DNA of 14,060 nt, from positions 1-14,060 of the forward strand of contig PIYF01000058.1 of assembly GCA_003601875.1 (NCBI GenBank), read 5' to 3'. The position numbers were made by a program, and so were the translations under genes. This DNA comes from Candidatus Bathyarchaeota archaeon. GTDB lineage: Archaea; Thermoproteota; Bathyarchaeia; Bathyarchaeales; Bathycorpusculaceae. Of this stretch, positions 1 to 7,410 are shown in pieces (the stretch's first letter is position 1; the number at the start of each line of letters is the position of its first letter). Below the pieces are notes generated by a model. It was not told the DNA's origin and ran no database searches. It saw only the letters and a list, made by a program, of their open reading frames with translations.

Positions 1-378
1 TTTTTCAATCCTAATTTTTGTCCCACTCTTTACTCTGTTGAAAACTTCAAGATTCCTTGTAATCTTTCCAAGAATGTTAACTGGACTGTATGGTTGTGAT
101 TCACCATAAAACACGCAGATAGCGCTTCCCATAGGCCAAAAAGCTATAGTTCCCTTCTCAACATTTGCCTTAGCCTTCTCCTCACCCATTCTTATCGGAA
201 TTTCAAAGTAGACTTCCTCCTTCCATAATGCCGCCCTACCCTCAAGTGGAAGCCTTCTCACTATCATGTCTACTGTTCGGGGAGCCATATGCCTTACAAA
301 TTCACCTTCAGCTTCTCCTAAACCATCAATAATAAATTTCACTCGAATCCTTGAAATTCCCTCTTCTTCACCATTCAT
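1..378 (-). CDS. Cyclophilin-like fold protein (DUF369/Cyclophil_like family), 3' end cut by window edge
   Basis: 126 codons are visible, starting at ATG 376-378 and still open at base 1. The N-terminus has a short acidic stretch (MNGEEEG), then a beta-rich domain. Landmarks are a charged strand ending VKFIID, the segment RRLPLEGRAALWKEEVYFEIP, the hydrophobic block IAFWPMGSAICVFYG, and near the edge a NILGKIT strand and a VKSGTKIRIE strand. This order matches the small archaeal/bacterial cyclophilin-fold family of about 120-130 residues (TM1367-like), so only a few residues are probably missing. These proteins resemble peptidyl-prolyl isomerases in fold, but their activity is not established. 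The start ATG overlaps the upstream gene's TGA as ATGA (375-378), which implies translational coupling to the cyclic-diphosphoglycerate-synthetase-like gene. The family call comes from recalled sequence pattern; fold is more certain than function. Confidence 0.75.
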   Translation of the reverse strand, partial: MNGEEEGISRIRVKFIIDGLGEAEGEFVRHMAPRTVDMIVRRLPLEGRAALWKEEVYFEIPIRMGEEKAKANVEKGTIAFWPMGSAICVFYGESQPYSPVNILGKITRNLEVFNRVKSGTKIRIEK

Positions 379-1706
379 AACTTTCCACTCTTTTTAAGAA
401 ACTCCGTTAAAATCTCATCAAGACCTATTGGACCTAAAACTTTAAGTTCATACTTCACTCGGACAGTAGGCTTATCTATCTTCATAACCCTTCGCAGATC
501 TATAGGTGTTCCGATAACAACAACATCACATGGTGTTCTATCAATAGTTTCTTTAAGTTCAGCTATCTGTCTTTCACCATACCCAACAGCTGGAAGAATA
601 GTGCCAAGATGAGAATACTTCTTAAAAGTCTCCCTTATCGAACCAACAGCATATGGACGTGGATCAACAAGCTCACTTGCCCCAAGCTTTCTAGATAAAA
701 TAGCACCCGCACCATAGGGCATGTTCCCATGGGTTAACGTCGGCCCATCTTCAATCACCAAAACTTTCCTTCCCTTAATAAGTTCAGGTTTATCCGCAGT
801 TATAGGTGATTCAGCCTTCAATATTTTCGCTTTCGGATTAACAGTTCTTATATTCTCCTCAACTAACTCCACATTTTTAGGGTCAGCAGTGCCAACTTTA
901 TTTATTATCACAACATCAGCCATTCTCAAATTGGTTTCTCCAGGATAATATGTAAGTTCGTTTCCAGCCCTATGTGGGTCAGCAACCACTATGTGAAGGT
1001 CAGGCTTATAAAACGGTATATCATTGTTCCCTCCATCCCACACAATAACATCTGCCTCCTTCTCCGCTTCCCTCAAAATTTTTCCATAATCTACTCCAGC
1101 ATAAACTATTATCCCATTATCTATGTGTGGTTCGTACTCCTCCCTCTCTTCAATGGTGCATTTATACTTGTCCAAATCCTCATATGTAGCAAATCTTTCG
1201 CATATTTGTTCTCTTAAGTCGCCATAAGGCATGGGATGTCTAATAACAACAACTCTTAAACCCTTGCTTCGAAGAATTTTTGCAACATATCTTGAAGTTT
1301 GACTCTTACCAGAACCAGTTCTAACAGCACAAATAGAAACCACTGGAACCTTCGCCTTTAACATGGTTGATTTAGGTCCCATCAACCTGAAGTCTGCACC
1401 ACTTGCCAAGGCAGTAGACGCTTTGTGCATTACATATTCATGGGATACATCACTGTATGCAAAAACAACCTGGTCAACATCAAACTCTCTCACCAACCTA
1501 GGCAATTCCTCTTCAGGATAAATTGGTATACCATTCGGATAGTTTGGCCCTGCAAGTTCTGGAGGATAAGTTCGCCCCTCAATACCTGGAATCTGTGTCG
1601 CCGTAAAAGCTACAACCTCATAGGCATCATTATTTCTGAAGTAAACATTGAAATTGTGAAAGTCCCTACCAGCGGCACCCATTATAATAACTTTAATTTT
1701 CCGCAT
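375..1706 (-). CDS. Cyclic 2,3-diphosphoglycerate synthetase-like P-loop protein (COG2403 predicted GTPase family)
   Basis: 443 residues from ATG 1704-1706. An N-terminal Rossmann-like region opens with VIIMGAAGRDFHNFN (7-20). A P-loop TGSGKSQT lies at about 130-137, the acidic strand VIVWDGGNNDIPF at 220-232, and an NKVGTAD segment at 269-275 resembles an NKxD guanine motif. The best-studied relative is the cyclic 2,3-diphosphoglycerate synthetase of methanogens, about 460 residues, which makes the thermoprotectant cDPG from 2,3-DPG using ATP. Many homologues are found in archaea not known to contain cDPG, so the substrate is uncertain. The frame stays open to an ATG at 1754, but I prefer 1706: a GGGAGAGG Shine-Dalgarno lies 7 nt upstream, and the TATA box at 1762-1768 predicts transcription starting near 1740, downstream of 1754. 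It is coupled by ATGA to the cyclophilin-like gene. Confidence 0.8.
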   Translation of the reverse strand: MRKIKVIIMGAAGRDFHNFNVYFRNNDAYEVVAFTATQIPGIEGRTYPPELAGPNYPNGIPIYPEEELPRLVREFDVDQVVFAYSDVSHEYVMHKASTALASGADFRLMGPKSTMLKAKVPVVSICAVRTGSGKSQTSRYVAKILRSKGLRVVVIRHPMPYGDLREQICERFATYEDLDKYKCTIEEREEYEPHIDNGIIVYAGVDYGKILREAEKEADVIVWDGGNNDIPFYKPDLHIVVADPHRAGNELTYYPGETNLRMADVVIINKVGTADPKNVELVEENIRTVNPKAKILKAESPITADKPELIKGRKVLVIEDGPTLTHGNMPYGAGAILSRKLGASELVDPRPYAVGSIRETFKKYSHLGTILPAVGYGERQIAELKETIDRTPCDVVVIGTPIDLRRVMKIDKPTVRVKYELKVLGPIGLDEILTEFLKKSGKL

Positions 1707-1761
1707 TTCAAAGCCTCTCCCAAAACATTCAGAGAGAGAATCAATAATCTCCATTCATTAC

Positions 1762-1768
1762 ATATAAA
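1762..1768 (-). promoter_or_regulatory. TATA box for the cDPG-synthetase-like gene
   Basis: The minus strand reads AGTTTATATG here, a good archaeal TATA box inside the 39-93 nt gap behind the aminotransferase stop. A start of transcription about 25 nt downstream would fall near 1738-1742. That leaves a leader of about 35 nt before ATG 1706 and would exclude the upstream ATG at 1754 from the message. Confidence 0.6.
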
Positions 1769-1793
1769 CTTTTAACTTGCTAGAGCATAAAAA

Positions 1794-2900
1794 CTACTTT
1801 AAAAGTTGAAGAAGAGAATCAGCGATATAATCTATTTGAGCCTCAGTTACACCGGGGTGAACAGGTAAAGAGAAAACTTGTTTAGAAGCCTTCTCCGTTT
1901 CGGGAAGCCTAAACTCTCCAAACTTTTTGTAGTAAGGCATCAAATGGATAGGGTTGGAATAATAAACTTCAGCACCTATTCCATTGTCTTTTAAACTCTC
2001 AATAATCCTGTCTCTTTCAGCTCTTAACCCTTCCTTAAGCCTAACAGTGTAAAGATACCAACTATGTTTAGACCCTTCAGGCTCCATTGGAAGTTGAAGC
2101 CTTTCAACTCCCTTCAACCTCGATGTTAAACGCCTTGCATTTTCACGTCTTTTAGCAATGAAACTTGGCAGTTTTTCCAATTGAACACAGCCAATCGCCG
2201 CTTGAATTTCAGGCATATGATAGTTATGTCCAAGCATTAATGACGTATACTTCTCCTTTTCCCCATGACTCCTTAACACACGTAATTTCTCAGCTATTTC
2301 ATCATTATTCGTAGTCACCATTCCACCCTCCCCAGTTGTCATGTTCTTACTTGCATAAAAACTCCAACATGTAACATCAGCAAAGGCCCCAACGTGCTTC
2401 CCCTTATAAATTGCACCATGTGCTTGAGCTGCATCCTCAATGATTACAAGTCCATGCTTATCAGCTATCTCCCTTATTCTCTCCATGTCACAGGGTAGTC
2501 CATAAAGGTCTACAGGAATTATAGCCCTCGTTTTTTCTGTAATTGCAGCCTCAATTTTTTCAGGGGAAACATTGTAAGTGTATGGATTTATGTCAACGAA
2601 AACTGGTTTAGCCCGATTCATAACAACAACTTCAGCTGTAGCAACAAAAGTGAAGCTTGGCAAAATAACTTCATCTCCCTCTTTAACTCCAGCGGCAGTA
2701 ATAGCCAAATGTAAGGCAGCTGTCCCGGTGTTTACAGCCACAGCGTGTTTCGCATTAACAAAATCTGCAAAGGATTTTTCAAACTTTTGCACCATTGGTC
2801 CAGCGCCAAGTGCGTGAGTTAGAACCCCAGTTTCCATAACCTTAATAACAGCTTCTATTTCTTCCTTCCCTATTTGAGGCATATTTATCGGAATCAACAA
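1794..2900 (-). CDS. DegT/DnrJ/EryC1/StrS-family PLP aminotransferase (nucleotide-sugar type)
   Basis: 368 residues, normal for the family. The N-terminus IPINMPQIGKEEIEAV is the usual opening. NTGTAALHLA at 57-66 binds the cofactor phosphate, IIEDAAQAHGA (153-163) supplies the aspartate (about D156) that pairs with the pyridine nitrogen, and SFYASKNMTTGEGGMV carries the Schiff-base lysine (about K185). The family transfers an amino group from glutamate to keto-sugar nucleotides for surface glycans or glycoproteins; the exact sugar cannot be read from the sequence, and no other sugar gene is nearby. The start is TTG, either 2900 or 2897; the second gives the typical MIPIN start and has GGTG four bases upstream (2902-2905), and an ATG at 2882 would cut the conserved opening. 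It is divergent from the acyl-CoA dehydrogenase across 107 bp. Confidence 0.88.
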   Translation of the reverse strand: MLIPINMPQIGKEEIEAVIKVMETGVLTHALGAGPMVQKFEKSFADFVNAKHAVAVNTGTAALHLAITAAGVKEGDEVILPSFTFVATAEVVVMNRAKPVFVDINPYTYNVSPEKIEAAITEKTRAIIPVDLYGLPCDMERIREIADKHGLVIIEDAAQAHGAIYKGKHVGAFADVTCWSFYASKNMTTGEGGMVTTNNDEIAEKLRVLRSHGEKEKYTSLMLGHNYHMPEIQAAIGCVQLEKLPSFIAKRRENARRLTSRLKGVERLQLPMEPEGSKHSWYLYTVRLKEGLRAERDRIIESLKDNGIGAEVYYSNPIHLMPYYKKFGEFRLPETEKASKQVFSLPVHPGVTEAQIDYIADSLLQLLK

Positions 2901-2929
2901 TCACCACACTTTTAATTATCCACATCAAC

Positions 2930-2937
2930 ATATTAAT
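2930..2937 (-). promoter_or_regulatory. Probable TATA box for the aminotransferase
   Basis: The minus strand reads ATTAATATG here, about 30 nt before the TTG starts at 2900/2897, so the leader would be very short (roughly 5-10 nt). It lies about 25 bp from the oppositely directed TATA box of the acyl-CoA dehydrogenase. Confidence 0.4.
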
Positions 2938-2960
2938 TTCTTCACTAAAGCCCCTTAACT

Positions 2961-2968
2961 CTTATATG
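2961..2968 (+). promoter_or_regulatory. TATA box for the acyl-CoA dehydrogenase
   Basis: CTTATATG sits 40 nt before ATG 3008. Transcription would start near 2988-2993, leaving about 15-20 nt of leader with a weak GAAGGG-type purine stretch (2995-3000). Confidence 0.5.
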
Positions 2969-3007
2969 TATTAGCATACATCTCATGCTCTAATGAAGGG
3001 AAAATAA

Positions 3008-4252
3008 ATGGTTGATTTCAGCTTTACAGAAGAACAAAAACTTTTTAGAAAATCTCTACGAGAATGGTGTGAAAAAGAGTTACCCTTAGAAAAAATCCGT
3101 GAAATTGACAGTAAAGGTGAAATTCCAAAGGAAATAATCAAAAGCATGGCTGACCTTGGACTGTTACTTATGACTGTCCCACAAGAACATGGTGGAGCTG
3201 GAGTTGACTGGGTTACAGCCTGCATAGCAGCTGAAGAACTAGGTTACGCAGATATAAGCATAGCCATACCAGTATTCTTCCTTGTTGAAAGTTCATGGGG
3301 GTTCGTTCTAGACAGGTACTGCAGTGAACAGGTAAGAGAGGAGGTTATCCGCAAAGCTGTTAAAGGTGAAGCATTCGTTGGAATAGCCTCAACAGAAGCA
3401 GGCGGAGGTTCAGACGTTGCAGCTGTTAAAACAACTGGAAGAAAGGAGGGAAACGAATGGGTTTTAAACGGAGAAAAAACTTACATAAGTGGAACTGAAG
3501 AAGCGAAAAAACTTGGAGGAGGCTACTTCCTTCTAGCAAGAACATCGCCTCCACCGTCAGGAGCGCCACATAAAGGAATGACGGCCTTCTATCTACCTAT
3601 AAACGCTGCCGGCGTTGAAGTTGGAAAACGATTCGAAGAAATGGGAAGGATGGCAATTTCCACTGGAAGCATAACAATGGACAACGTGAAAATCCCCGAC
3701 ACCTACAGAGTTGGGGAGGAAGGAAGAGGCTTCTACCTCACAATGGAAGGGTTCGACAATGCGAGACTTTTAATAGGGGCAACATGTTTAGGAGCAGCTC
3801 AAAGAGCCCTTGAGCTAGGCATGGAATATGTCAAAGAAAGAGAAGCGTTTGGACGGCCAATAGCAAAATTTGAAGGTATACAGTTTGACCTAGCTGACAT
3901 GTGGGCTGAACTTGAAGCCTTACGTTCTCTGGTTTACAGAACAGCATGGATGAATAATGAGAAATACATGCACAAACGTTTCACACCCCTCGAAGTTACA
4001 AAATACATTTCAGCATGCAAACTGAAAGTTCCACCCTTCGCCTTCAAAGTTTTCGAACACGTCATGCTCTGGATGGGAGCGTGGGGATACACAAAAGACT
4101 GCCCATTAGAAATGGGATTAAGAGGAATAATGTCATACTATATAGGCGCAGAAGGAGCAATGAACATTCAAAGAGTGATAATAGCCCGCGAACTACTTGG
4201 AAAACATACTTGGAAAACAATACATAGCCTACAAATAACCCTATTTTTATAA
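3008..4252 (+). CDS. Acyl-CoA dehydrogenase (FAD flavoprotein)
   Basis: 414 residues with all three acyl-CoA dehydrogenase domains. The N-terminal helical domain opens FSFTEEQKLFRKSLREW. The middle beta domain contains GIASTEAGGGSDVAAVKTT (125-143) and WVLNGEKTYISG (151-162), which line the flavin and substrate. The C-terminal helical domain has ERE-AFGRPIAKFEGIQF (277-293) and GYTKDCPLEMGLRG. The usual YEGTxEIQR catalytic segment appears as AEGAMNIQRVIIAREL (381-396), so the base would be E382. The enzyme oxidises acyl-CoA to trans-2-enoyl-CoA and passes electrons to an electron-transfer partner; no ETF or other beta-oxidation gene is in the window, and chain preference cannot be told. The C-terminal tail past ARELLGKH is about 14 residues and unconserved looking. 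It is preceded by its own TATA box. Confidence 0.92.
   Translation: MVDFSFTEEQKLFRKSLREWCEKELPLEKIREIDSKGEIPKEIIKSMADLGLLLMTVPQEHGGAGVDWVTACIAAEELGYADISIAIPVFFLVESSWGFVLDRYCSEQVREEVIRKAVKGEAFVGIASTEAGGGSDVAAVKTTGRKEGNEWVLNGEKTYISGTEEAKKLGGGYFLLARTSPPPSGAPHKGMTAFYLPINAAGVEVGKRFEEMGRMAISTGSITMDNVKIPDTYRVGEEGRGFYLTMEGFDNARLLIGATCLGAAQRALELGMEYVKEREAFGRPIAKFEGIQFDLADMWAELEALRSLVYRTAWMNNEKYMHKRFTPLEVTKYISACKLKVPPFAFKVFEHVMLWMGAWGYTKDCPLEMGLRGIMSYYIGAEGAMNIQRVIIARELLGKHTWKTIHSLQITLFL
4244..4252 (+). promoter_or_regulatory. TATA box for the threonine synthase-like gene, inside the end of the preceding gene
   Basis: TTTTTATAA overlaps the last codons and stop of the acyl-CoA dehydrogenase. Its centre is about 25 nt before ATG 4271, so the message would begin at or next to the start codon, that is, be leaderless. 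This agrees with the lack of any Shine-Dalgarno between 4253 and 4270. Confidence 0.5.
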
Positions 4253-4270
4253 TTCAAAATGTAAGTTTGG

Positions 4271-5377
4271 ATGCGCTTCATGAAATATGAAATCAAATGT
4301 TCAGTATGCGGAAGAAAAACCAACAATCCATTAGATTACATATGCGAATGCGGGAAACCATTACAAGTTTACATTTATCTCAACTTTGAAATCGAAAAAA
4401 TTAAAAAAGAAGAGTTTACTGTCTGGCGTTACCTACACGTTTTCCCCTACATAAACAAAGATGAAATAGTAACTTTGGGTGAAGGATGGACTCCGCTGGT
4501 TAAAGCTTCAAAAAACCTCTACTTCAAACTTGAAAACTTGAATCCAACAGGCTCGTTCAAAGATAGAGGCTCAACAGTGCTTATTTCAAGAATACATAAA
4601 CTCGTTAGACAGAAAAAAGGATTCATAACTGAGGATTCATCTGGAAACGCTGGAGCATCTATAGCAGCTTACAGTGCAAATGTTGGATTAAAAGCGAAAA
4701 TATACGTTCCAGAAAATGTTTCCGGACAAAAATTTAATCAGATTAAATATTATGGTGCAGAAATAGTTAAGGTTTCAGGAAGCCGAAACAGAGTAACAGA
4801 AGAAGCACAAAAACCTGAAGCTGGAAAATTTTACATAGGCCACGTTTTCCACCCGTTGTTTAGAGATGGAATCAGAACCCTTGCTTATGAAATAGCGGAA
4901 CAATTTAAATGGCAAGTTCCGGAGAGAATTTATCTTCCGGTTTCAGCTGGAACCTTACTTTTAGGAGTGATTGAAGGCTTTAAACATTTAAAATCCTCTG
5001 AAATCATCACGGAAATACCTAAAATTGTAGCTTGCCAAACAATGCAAGTTTCACCCTTATATCACCACTTTAAGAATGCTCCATATACACCGCCGAAAAA
5101 AATTACATCAATAGCCGATGCCCTAGTCAGCGTAAACCCTCCACTCCTCGAAATCATGGTTAAAAGTTTAAGGGAAATCAAAGGTGAAGTTGAAGTTGTA
5201 GATGAGGATGATATAAAAAACTGTTTCCATGAACTTGCAAGAAGAGGTTTCTTTGTTGAGCCAAGCTCCGCAGTTGCTTACGCTGCATACAAGAAACAAT
5301 TTAAAAGTAAACAAGTATCAGACAACCAGAAAGCATTAGTTATTTTAACTGGGAACGGTTTGAAAACAACACTTTAA
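4271..5377 (+). CDS. thrC: Threonine synthase-like PLP enzyme with N-terminal zinc ribbon
   Basis: 368 residues. The N-terminus is a small zinc ribbon, C10-x2-C13 and C25-x-C27, usual in archaeal threonine synthases. LGEGWTPLV (69-77) and LENLNPTGSFKDRG (87-100) follow, with K97 as the expected Schiff-base lysine. EDSSGNAGAS (121-130) is the asparagine loop, YLPVSAGTLLLGVIEGF grips the cofactor phosphate, and LTGNGLKTTL closes the protein. The reaction would be O-phosphohomoserine to threonine plus phosphate. Related threonine/serine dehydratases and cysteate synthase share the fold, but the zinc ribbon and the C-terminal TGxGLK favour threonine synthase. No homoserine kinase or other threonine gene is alongside. 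Start is ATG 4271 or ATG 4280; the promoter position favours a leaderless message from near 4271. Confidence 0.82.
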   Translation: MRFMKYEIKCSVCGRKTNNPLDYICECGKPLQVYIYLNFEIEKIKKEEFTVWRYLHVFPYINKDEIVTLGEGWTPLVKASKNLYFKLENLNPTGSFKDRGSTVLISRIHKLVRQKKGFITEDSSGNAGASIAAYSANVGLKAKIYVPENVSGQKFNQIKYYGAEIVKVSGSRNRVTEEAQKPEAGKFYIGHVFHPLFRDGIRTLAYEIAEQFKWQVPERIYLPVSAGTLLLGVIEGFKHLKSSEIITEIPKIVACQTMQVSPLYHHFKNAPYTPPKKITSIADALVSVNPPLLEIMVKSLREIKGEVEVVDEDDIKNCFHELARRGFFVEPSSAVAYAAYKKQFKSKQVSDNQKALVILTGNGLKTTL

Positions 5378-5389
5378 ACATTGTTTAAA
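5373..5389. repeat. 17-bp perfect palindrome between thrC and the thermosome promoter
   Basis: TTTAAAC-ATT-GTTTAAA is a perfect inverted repeat with a 3-nt centre. It overlaps the thrC stop codon (5375-5377) and lies about 33 bp upstream of the thermosome TATA box. Its core AAACATTGTTTAA recurs at 12448-12460. It could be an operator for a dimeric regulator; a weak role in 3'-end formation of thrC is the alternative. Confidence 0.45.
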
Positions 5390-5414
5390 ATAGCAATATC
5401 CTTCCCTTTCCTTC

Positions 5415-5429
5415 AGAAAAGTTTATATT
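5415..5429 (+). promoter_or_regulatory. BRE/TATA promoter of the thermosome gene
   Basis: Purine-rich AGAAAAG (5415-5421) followed by TTTATATT (5422-5429) is a strong archaeal BRE-TATA pair. Transcription would begin near 5450, giving a leader of about 20-25 nt that includes the full Shine-Dalgarno GGAGGTT. Confidence 0.65.
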
Positions 5430-5459
5430 GTAATGTGTTTTCACTCTTGTCGCATTAAA

Positions 5460-5466
5460 GGAGGTT
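5460..5466 (+). promoter_or_regulatory. Strong Shine-Dalgarno site fixing the thermosome TTG start
   Basis: GGAGGTT lies 7 nt before TTG 5474. It is the best ribosome binding site in the window and establishes the non-ATG start of the thermosome subunit. Confidence 0.75.
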
Positions 5467-5473
5467 ATTAAGT

Positions 5474-7132
5474 TTGTCTGCACCTGGAACATCATCAGCT
5501 ATTCCTGTTTTGATTTTAAAGGAAGGTTCAAGTAGAAGTAAGGGTAGGGAAGCCCAACACACAAATATTATGGCTGCAAAAATAGGGGCTGAAACAGTTA
5601 AAAGCGCTTTAGGTCCAAAAGGCATGGATAAAATGCTTGTAGACAGCTTCGGCGACGTCACTATAACAAGCGACGGACGCACAATCCTTGACGAAATGGA
5701 TATCCAACATCCAGCAGCTAAAATGATGGTTGAAGTTGCAAAAACCCAAGATAATGAGGCTGGAGATGGAACAACAACAGCCGTTGTAGTTTCAGGAGAA
5801 CTCTTAAGCAAGGCTGAAGAACTTATAGGGAAAAATGTTCATCCAACTGTAATAATTGATGGATATAAGAAAGCTTCTGAAAAAGCATTAAACCTTCTTG
5901 AAAAAATAGCCATACCTGTGGATGCAGATTCTCAAGAATATATTAAGAAAGCTGCAATGACTTGTATGGCAAGTAAACTTGTGGCTGGACAACGTGAATA
6001 TTTAGCTGATTTAGCTGTTAAAGCCATCTTTCAAGTTGCTAAAAAGGAAGATGGTAAATACAAGGTTGATGTGGACGACGTTAAAGTTGAAAAGAAACCA
6101 GGAGAATCATTAACAGATACGAAGCTGATAAATGGTATAGTGTTAGACAAAGAAGTTGTTCACTCAGGAATGCCGAAACGTATAGAAAACGCTAAAATTG
6201 TTCTTCTTGACTGCCCATTGGAAATTGAAAAAACAGAATTTGACGCTAAAATTCATATTGAAAAACCAGAAGAAATGGAAGCCTTTCTAAAAGAAGAGGA
6301 AACTATGCTTAAAGAAATGGTTGATAAGCTTGTTGCTGCTGGAGCAAACGTTGTCTTATGCCAGAAAGGTATAGACGATATGGCTCAACACTTCCTAGCA
6401 AGAAACGGAATATTAGCTGTTCGTAGAATAAAGAAGTCTGATATGGAAAAACTTGCAAAGGCAACAGGAGGAAAAATTGTTACAAACCTTGAAGATTTAA
6501 GTCCAGCTGACCTTGGATACGCAGGCCTCGTAGAAGAGAGAAAAATAGGAGACGACAAAATGACTTTTGTTGAAGAATGCAAACATCCCCACGCAGTCAC
6601 AATCCTCATCAGAGGTGGAACTGAACGAATAGTGGATGAAGCAGAACGTTCCCTTCACGATGCATTATGCGTTGTCAGAGATATAGTTGAAGAACCAAAA
6701 GTTCTAGCCGGAGGCGGAGCCCCAGAACTGGAAATAGCAAGAGAACTTAAAAAATACGCTGAAACACTCCCTGGAAGGGAACAATTAGCTGTCAAAAGCT
6801 TTGCAGAAGCCCTTGAAACCGTGCCAGTAACCCTAGCTGAAAACGCTGGATTAGACCCAATAGACATAATATCTGAACTGCGAGCAAGACACGAAAAAGG
6901 AGAAATCTGGGCTGGAATAGAAGTCCACACAGGCAAAGTTCAAGACATGAAGTCAGCAGGAGTTTTCGAACCCCTAGCTGTTAAAAAGCAAATAATAAAA
7001 TCGGCAACAGAAGCAGCTTCAATGATTCTGAAAATAGATGATGTAATCGCTGCTGGAAAAATGAAAGCTCCTCCAACACCGCCAGGTGGAGGTGGAGCTG
7101 GAGGTTACCCTGGAGCAGGAGGCTACCCCTAA
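5474..7132 (+). CDS. thsA: Thermosome subunit (group II chaperonin, TCP-1/cpn60 family)
   Basis: 552 residues, the normal length. [34 protein letters not shown] (24-57) is the equatorial-domain opening. [19 protein letters not shown] (66-84) and [12 protein letters not shown] (94-105) form the ATP site. The apical domain lies in the middle, and [23 protein letters not shown] with [19 protein letters not shown] returns to the equatorial domain, ending [17 protein letters not shown]. The protein forms a double-ring complex with a built-in lid that folds cytosolic proteins by ATP hydrolysis. The C-terminal tail is glycine rich but reads [10 protein letters not shown] instead of the common GGM repeats. 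Start is TTG 5474, placed by GGAGGTT seven bases upstream. Only one subunit gene is present here, so homo- or hetero-oligomer cannot be judged and the subunit letter is arbitrary. rpoK follows closely. Confidence 0.97.
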   Translation: MSAPGTSSAIPVLILKEGSSRSKGREAQHTNIMAAKIGAETVKSALGPKGMDKMLVDSFGDVTITSDGRTILDEMDIQHPAAKMMVEVAKTQDNEAGDGTTTAVVVSGELLSKAEELIGKNVHPTVIIDGYKKASEKALNLLEKIAIPVDADSQEYIKKAAMTCMASKLVAGQREYLADLAVKAIFQVAKKEDGKYKVDVDDVKVEKKPGESLTDTKLINGIVLDKEVVHSGMPKRIENAKIVLLDCPLEIEKTEFDAKIHIEKPEEMEAFLKEEETMLKEMVDKLVAAGANVVLCQKGIDDMAQHFLARNGILAVRRIKKSDMEKLAKATGGKIVTNLEDLSPADLGYAGLVEERKIGDDKMTFVEECKHPHAVTILIRGGTERIVDEAERSLHDALCVVRDIVEEPKVLAGGGAPELEIARELKKYAETLPGREQLAVKSFAEALETVPVTLAENAGLDPIDIISELRARHEKGEIWAGIEVHTGKVQDMKSAGVFEPLAVKKQIIKSATEAASMILKIDDVIAAGKMKAPPTPPGGGGAGGYPGAGGYP

Positions 7133-7173
7133 CTAGGGGAGACTAAAACACGTCTAAAAAAGAGAAGAAAATT

Positions 7174-7410
7174 TTGATAGGACCTTCGAAACTAACCCGC
7201 TTCGAAAGGGCTAGGATAGTGGGAGCTAGAGCTCTTCAAATATCCATGGGTGCACCAATACTCATCGAATTATCTGAAAAACTTACAAGCCCAATAGACA
7301 TAGCAATTAAAGAACTTGAAATAGGGATTCTACCAATAACTATCCGACGAACATTACCTGACGGAACCTATCAAGATATTCCACTTAAATGGCTTCTTGA
7401 AGAAAGTTAA
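7174..7410 (+). CDS. rpoK: DNA-directed RNA polymerase subunit K (Rpb6/omega homologue)
   Basis: 78 residues from TTG 7174. The signature [27 protein letters not shown] and the later [28 protein letters not shown] are the RpoK/Rpb6 core, which clamps the large subunits of the polymerase during assembly. The frame has no ATG or GTG. It is open upstream to a TAA at 7144-7146. TTG 7174 has only a weak AGAGAAG stretch before it. An ACG at 7150-7152 has GGGGAGA (7136-7142) seven bases upstream and would add eight residues (TSKKEKKI), which look like the basic lead-in of many archaeal RpoK proteins. The gene follows the thermosome by 17-41 nt with no separate promoter visible, so co-transcription is likely. 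Its TAA shares TTAA with the stop of the convergent membrane-protein gene. Confidence 0.9.
   Translation: MIGPSKLTRFERARIVGARALQISMGAPILIELSEKLTSPIDIAIKELEIGILPITIRRTLPDGTYQDIPLKWLLEES

Noticed and set aside
721..1775. Several open frames on the plus strand opposite the cDPG-synthetase-like gene
   Set aside because: They lie antisense to a gene with clear motifs, their products are low-complexity and have no recognisable domain, and no promoter or ribosome site fits them.
4015..4227. Second plus-strand frame inside the end of the acyl-CoA dehydrogenase
   Set aside because: The main frame has the conserved dehydrogenase C-terminus throughout, so this is an out-of-frame shadow.
7393..7406. 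Short inverted arms TTCTT/AAGAA near the rpoK stop as a terminator hairpin
   Set aside because: The loop would be a single base, there is no T-run behind it, and the bases encode conserved-looking rpoK residues.
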